A stretch of DNA of 8,860 nucleotides from the NCBI GenBank assembly GCA_022844585.1, contig JALHLM010000240.1:1-8860 (forward strand), written 5' to 3'. The notes beneath the pieces are model-generated. The model was not told the origin of the DNA. It saw only the letters and a program-made list of their open reading frames with translations, and made no database searches. Origin of the DNA: Pirellulales bacterium (GTDB lineage: Bacteria; Planctomycetota; Planctomycetia; Pirellulales; JALHLM01). The position numbers and the translations under genes are program-made. Positions 6,795 to 8,860 of this stretch are shown here, one piece after another. Position 1 is the stretch's first letter. The number at the start of each line of letters is the position of its first letter.

Positions 6795-7973
6795 TTACTT
6801 TTCAGCTACGCGCGGGGCGGGCTGGAACCAAGCGGAAAGGGCCGCCAGTGGCGGCGGTTGGTCTGTGCCGATGCCGACCATCGCGGAAAGTCCAGGCATC
6901 AACCGGACGCCCGGCTCGGCCGGTAACATGATCTGCACGGCGACCTTCGAGGAATCGACATCCTCCATCGGCTGACGTGTGTTCGCGGCCGCGCTTTGCA
7001 ATTCGCCATCCGAGAGGACGCCAATGGCTTTCACGCGCCCTTCGATCACGCGCTCCGGATAGGCCGCGAAGCGCACGTCCACGGCGCGATCGACTTGTAC
7101 ATCGTCCAAGTCGGATTCATCGACCCAGGCTTCGACCCATAGCCGATCCCCGGTCCAAAGCGCGACGATTGGATAACCGACGCGAACGCTGGCGCCCGCC
7201 TCGGCGAGCCGCTGTGCAACCCAGCCATCCTCTGGTGCGCGAATGACGGTCGAATCGAGATCGGCTTGCGCCGTCGCCAACTTGGCTTTGGCGACGTTGA
7301 TCTCTTCTGCCAGGACGCTCAGTCTAGCGACGCGAACTTCGAGGCCTTGCAGCGCCACGCGGTCATTCTCGTTGTCACTCTGTGCCGCGGAGTGCTGCGC
7401 TTCGGCGGCGAGATGATTCGCCATCGCGGTTTCGTGCTGTAAGTGAATGTCGTCCGATTCACTGCGTGAAAGCGTGCCCGGTCGGGTGATCTTGGTGATC
7501 CGTTCGACCTCGTTGCCCCAGCGGCGTACGGCGCTTTGCGCGGCGGTGATATTGGCTTTCGCCGCTTGGAGTTGCGCGCTCGACGTGGCCAGCGAAAGTG
7601 TCAGCGACTGGCGATCGACTTCGAGCATTTTCCGCTCGTTGTCGAGCGTATCCGTGGCCCGTTGCAACTCGGCTTTTGCTTGCTGCAACTGGGCGAGTTG
7701 CCACTGATCTTCGAGACGCGCGAGCACGTCGCCTTTGAAGACCCTCTGGTCCGGTTCCACCACGACGGTAGCGATGCGGCCCTCGATGCGGGCGCCCACT
7801 CGCGAAACTACGCCCCGGACAATCGCGTCTCGGGTGACCACGTGGTCGTATCGGTACGCGACCCAACTGCCCACCAACCACAACAGAGCGACGCAAGCCG
7901 TGACCAACAACAGGTTGCGCCTCCACCAACGTCCGTGCCTCCAGCGACCGGATTTCTCCGTGTTCGACTGCAT
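6795..7973 (-). CDS. HlyD-family membrane fusion protein, Alg44-like in position
   Basis: A 392-residue membrane-anchored periplasmic adaptor. It has a short basic N-terminus (R/W-rich, 1-19), one membrane segment (about 20-40), a first half-lipoyl strand set (about 50-88, GARIEGRIATVVVEPDQRV), a long Ala/Gln-rich alpha-helical hairpin (about 90-236), a second lipoyl half (IRAPEDGWVAQRLAEAGASV, 244-263) and a beta-barrel region with WVEAWVDESDLDDV (279-292) and RLMPGLSAMVGI (357-368). In Pseudomonas, Alg44 pairs with Alg8 through a HlyD-like periplasmic part behind an N-terminal PilZ domain that binds c-di-GMP. Here only 19 residues precede the membrane segment, so no PilZ domain is encoded. 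Its place directly upstream of alg8 suggests the co-polymerase or adaptor role. An unrelated efflux or export adaptor remains possible. The ATG at 7973 is preceded by a GAAGGGGG purine tract 7 nt upstream. Confidence 0.85.
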   Translation of the reverse strand: MQSNTEKSGRWRHGRWWRRNLLLVTACVALLWLVGSWVAYRYDHVVTRDAIVRGVVSRVGARIEGRIATVVVEPDQRVFKGDVLARLEDQWQLAQLQQAKAELQRATDTLDNERKMLEVDRQSLTLSLATSSAQLQAAKANITAAQSAVRRWGNEVERITKITRPGTLSRSESDDIHLQHETAMANHLAAEAQHSAAQSDNENDRVALQGLEVRVARLSVLAEEINVAKAKLATAQADLDSTVIRAPEDGWVAQRLAEAGASVRVGYPIVALWTGDRLWVEAWVDESDLDDVQVDRAVDVRFAAYPERVIEGRVKAIGVLSDGELQSAAANTRQPMEDVDSSKVAVQIMLPAEPGVRLMPGLSAMVGIGTDQPPPLAALSAWFQPAPRVAEK

Positions 7974-7980
7974 AGAGCTG

Positions 7981-7988
7981 CCCCCTTC
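7981..7988 (-). promoter_or_regulatory. Ribosome binding site of the membrane fusion gene
   Basis: The minus-strand purine tract GAAGGGGG lies 7 nt before the ATG at 7973 and supports that start. Confidence 0.5.
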
Positions 7989-8154
7989 TACGCTTGATGT
8001 CGACTGCCGCGACGGCCTGCCGAGCAGGTCGAGGCGACGTCAGATTGTAGGAACTTCGATTTCCTCGCTTGTTCAAGAAAGCGCGCAAATCATTCGATGC
8101 CGTGAGCGCCGCCACGTCAGGCAATGCTCGGTCATAGCGCCCAACGCCAGGCCC

Positions 8155-8194
8155 CGAGCAATGCTCGACATCGAAGCGAGCAACTGTTGTTCGC
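8155..8194. repeat. Adjacent inverted repeats built on CGAGCA/TGCTCG
   Basis: CGAGCA-a-TGCTCG is a perfect 13-bp dyad at 8155-8167. It is followed by GCGAGCAAC-t-GTTGTTCGC (8176-8194), paired over 9 positions with one G-T. The near-zero loops suit DNA-binding dimer sites better than RNA hairpins. Function is unknown. Confidence 0.4.
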
Positions 8195-8260
8195 CGATGC
8201 AGCCGTTCGCAACTTCCATGCCGCAAGGTTGGCGTGAACCGCGCACTTTGACAAATATTG

Positions 8261-8328
8261 CGGAAAAACAGCTTGTTTTCCGAGGTGTGCGCTCGATTTT
8301 TGATCGAGTGAATTCACGAAATGTTCGT
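8261..8328. repeat. Cluster of four inverted repeats in the intergenic region
   Basis: In order: CGGAAAAACA-gct-TGTTTTCCG with one bulged A (8261-8282); CTCGAT-ttttg-ATCGAG (8292-8308); the perfect 10-bp palindrome GTGAATTCAC (8308-8317); and ACGAA-atg-TTCGT (8316-8328). They are packed end to end within 68 bp. They could be operators or a structured leader. The first is followed on neither strand by a long T-run, so a terminator is unlikely. Confidence 0.4.
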
Positions 8329-8538
8329 CGATGGGTAGTGCATCGAAGGACTCCGTGCATTGCGCTAACCCGAAATTAAATCAATTCGACGGAAATGCCA
8401 TTGTCGATGCGCGGCAATTGCGCACACCGCGAACACGAATTCAGCACACGCTGCTTCTATCGAAAAAACTTATACCACGCGCGTTCAGGTGACATGGCGT
8501 ACACGCGGAAAGAGAAGATCGACAAACTGCGCAAACTA

Positions 8539-8860
8539 TCAAAAGTCGCATTGCACGATCGAGCAATCGTCGTCCAGCACGCCGGGGCCATGCAACGCGG
8601 CGATGTGCGCCAAGAGTTCGTCGAGTGAGTTCGACGTTGCACGATGCTCGGCGACAAGGGCGATCATTTCCGGTAGCGTCCAGGTGCTGCCATCGAGACA
8701 TTGAATCTCGAAAGCGCCGTCGCTGAAGATGAGCAAGGACGTGGGTCCGCCGAGCTGCGTCGAAATATTTTCGAATCCCATGTCCATGCCGAAGCCGACG
8801 GATGGCCCGGTCGATTCCAGCAGAATGGGCTCCGTTGAACCCATAAACAACGCGGCTGGC
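8539..8860 (-). CDS. SpoIIE/RsbU-type PP2C serine phosphatase, C-terminal part (cut by window edge)
   Basis: The reading frame is open from the right edge to a TGA at 8539-8541, and gives about 106 C-terminal residues. The pattern fits the end of a SpoIIE domain: PAALFMGSTEPILLES (usual H-P-P-A-L-L strand), then VGFGMD in the G-x-P-L-G-x position, then SLLIFSDGAFEI matching the L-x-x-Y-T/S-D-G-x-x-E metal-site motif, a helix with LVAEH and SLDELLAHI, and DDDCSIV matching the terminal D-D-x-T/S-x-V metal-binding motif. Such phosphatases dephosphorylate STAS-type anti-sigma antagonists or response partners. The N-terminal sensor or receiver domain and the start are outside the window. It is on the same strand as the alginate genes but 565 bp upstream, so co-transcription is uncertain. 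Confidence 0.75.
   Translation of the reverse strand, partial: PAALFMGSTEPILLESTGPSVGFGMDMGFENISTQLGGPTSLLIFSDGAFEIQCLDGSTWTLPEMIALVAEHRATSNSLDELLAHIAALHGPGVLDDDCSIVQCDF

Larger units (their letters stand above)
7974..8538. promoter_or_regulatory. Non-coding region upstream of the alginate module
   Basis: This 565-bp gap separates the phosphatase stop from the membrane fusion gene. It is visibly richer in A/T than the genes around it between about 8240 and 8480. I find no credible protein in it. It holds many dyads (see separate entries). A possible -10 element, TACAAT on the minus strand (8044-8049), lies about 71 nt before the ATG at 7973. The best -35 candidate, TTGAAC (8071-8076), is 21 nt away, which is too far for a standard sigma-70 spacing, so the promoter call is weak. 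Two small leader hairpins, GCCG-cga-CGGC (8006-8016) and CCTGC-cga-GCAGG (8016-8028), sit just upstream of the ribosome binding site. Confidence 0.45.

Noticed and set aside
7459..8226. 255-codon minus-strand frame overlapping the membrane fusion gene
   Set aside because: It overlaps the HlyD-family gene out of frame, is Arg-rich, and shows no domain. The HlyD frame has clear lipoyl, coiled-coil and barrel features.
8248..8253. Plus-strand TTGACA resembling a -35 box
   Set aside because: No acceptable -10 element lies 16-18 nt downstream, and no plus-strand gene follows.
8073..8360. 95-codon minus-strand frame in the intergenic region
   Set aside because: No ribosome binding site, Arg/Cys-rich composition, no recognised motif, and it runs through several inverted repeats. 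Non-coding regulatory DNA explains it better.
8461..8538. Possible intrinsic terminator for the phosphatase gene, from the minus-strand T6 run (8463-8468)
   Set aside because: No stable GC-rich stem lies directly before the T-run; only 4-bp pairings such as GCGT-gt-ACGC were found farther upstream.

Overview
The window is high-GC DNA that most likely comes from a planctomycete. The main clue is the N-terminus of the protein encoded at the left end, whose segment GEPLERRCLLAG matches the LEPR-XLL signature that I know from large secreted or surface proteins of that phylum. That protein also carries tandem Ig-like repeats of a kind common there. All genes that I can support lie on the minus strand, so biological order runs from right to left.

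Layout from high to low coordinates. At the right edge (8539-8860) is the C-terminal end of a SpoIIE/RsbU-type PP2C phosphatase whose start lies outside the window. Next comes a non-coding stretch of about 565 bp (7974-8538), rich in short inverted repeats, which presumably carries the control region of the genes below it. Then follow a HlyD-type membrane fusion protein (6795-7973), an Alg8-type membrane glycosyltransferase (4884-6632), GDP-mannose 6-dehydrogenase AlgD (3475-4887, overlapping the glycosyltransferase stop by ATGA), and a 1093-residue secreted parallel beta-helix protein with the AlgG-type mannuronan C5-epimerase active site (39-3320).

Together the last four genes read as an alginate (polymannuronate/guluronate) production module. 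AlgD makes GDP-mannuronate, Alg8 polymerises it and moves it across the inner membrane, the HlyD-like protein stands in the place of Alg44 as periplasmic co-polymerase or adaptor, and the beta-helix protein would convert mannuronate residues to guluronate. Differences from the Pseudomonas operon stand out: the gene order is rearranged, the Alg44-position protein has no PilZ (c-di-GMP) domain, the epimerase is twice the usual length with an Ig-like N-terminal half, and no outer-membrane porin, AlgK, AlgX, lyase or acetylation genes are visible here. They may lie beyond the left edge, of which only 38 bp remain after the epimerase stop, or elsewhere in the genome.
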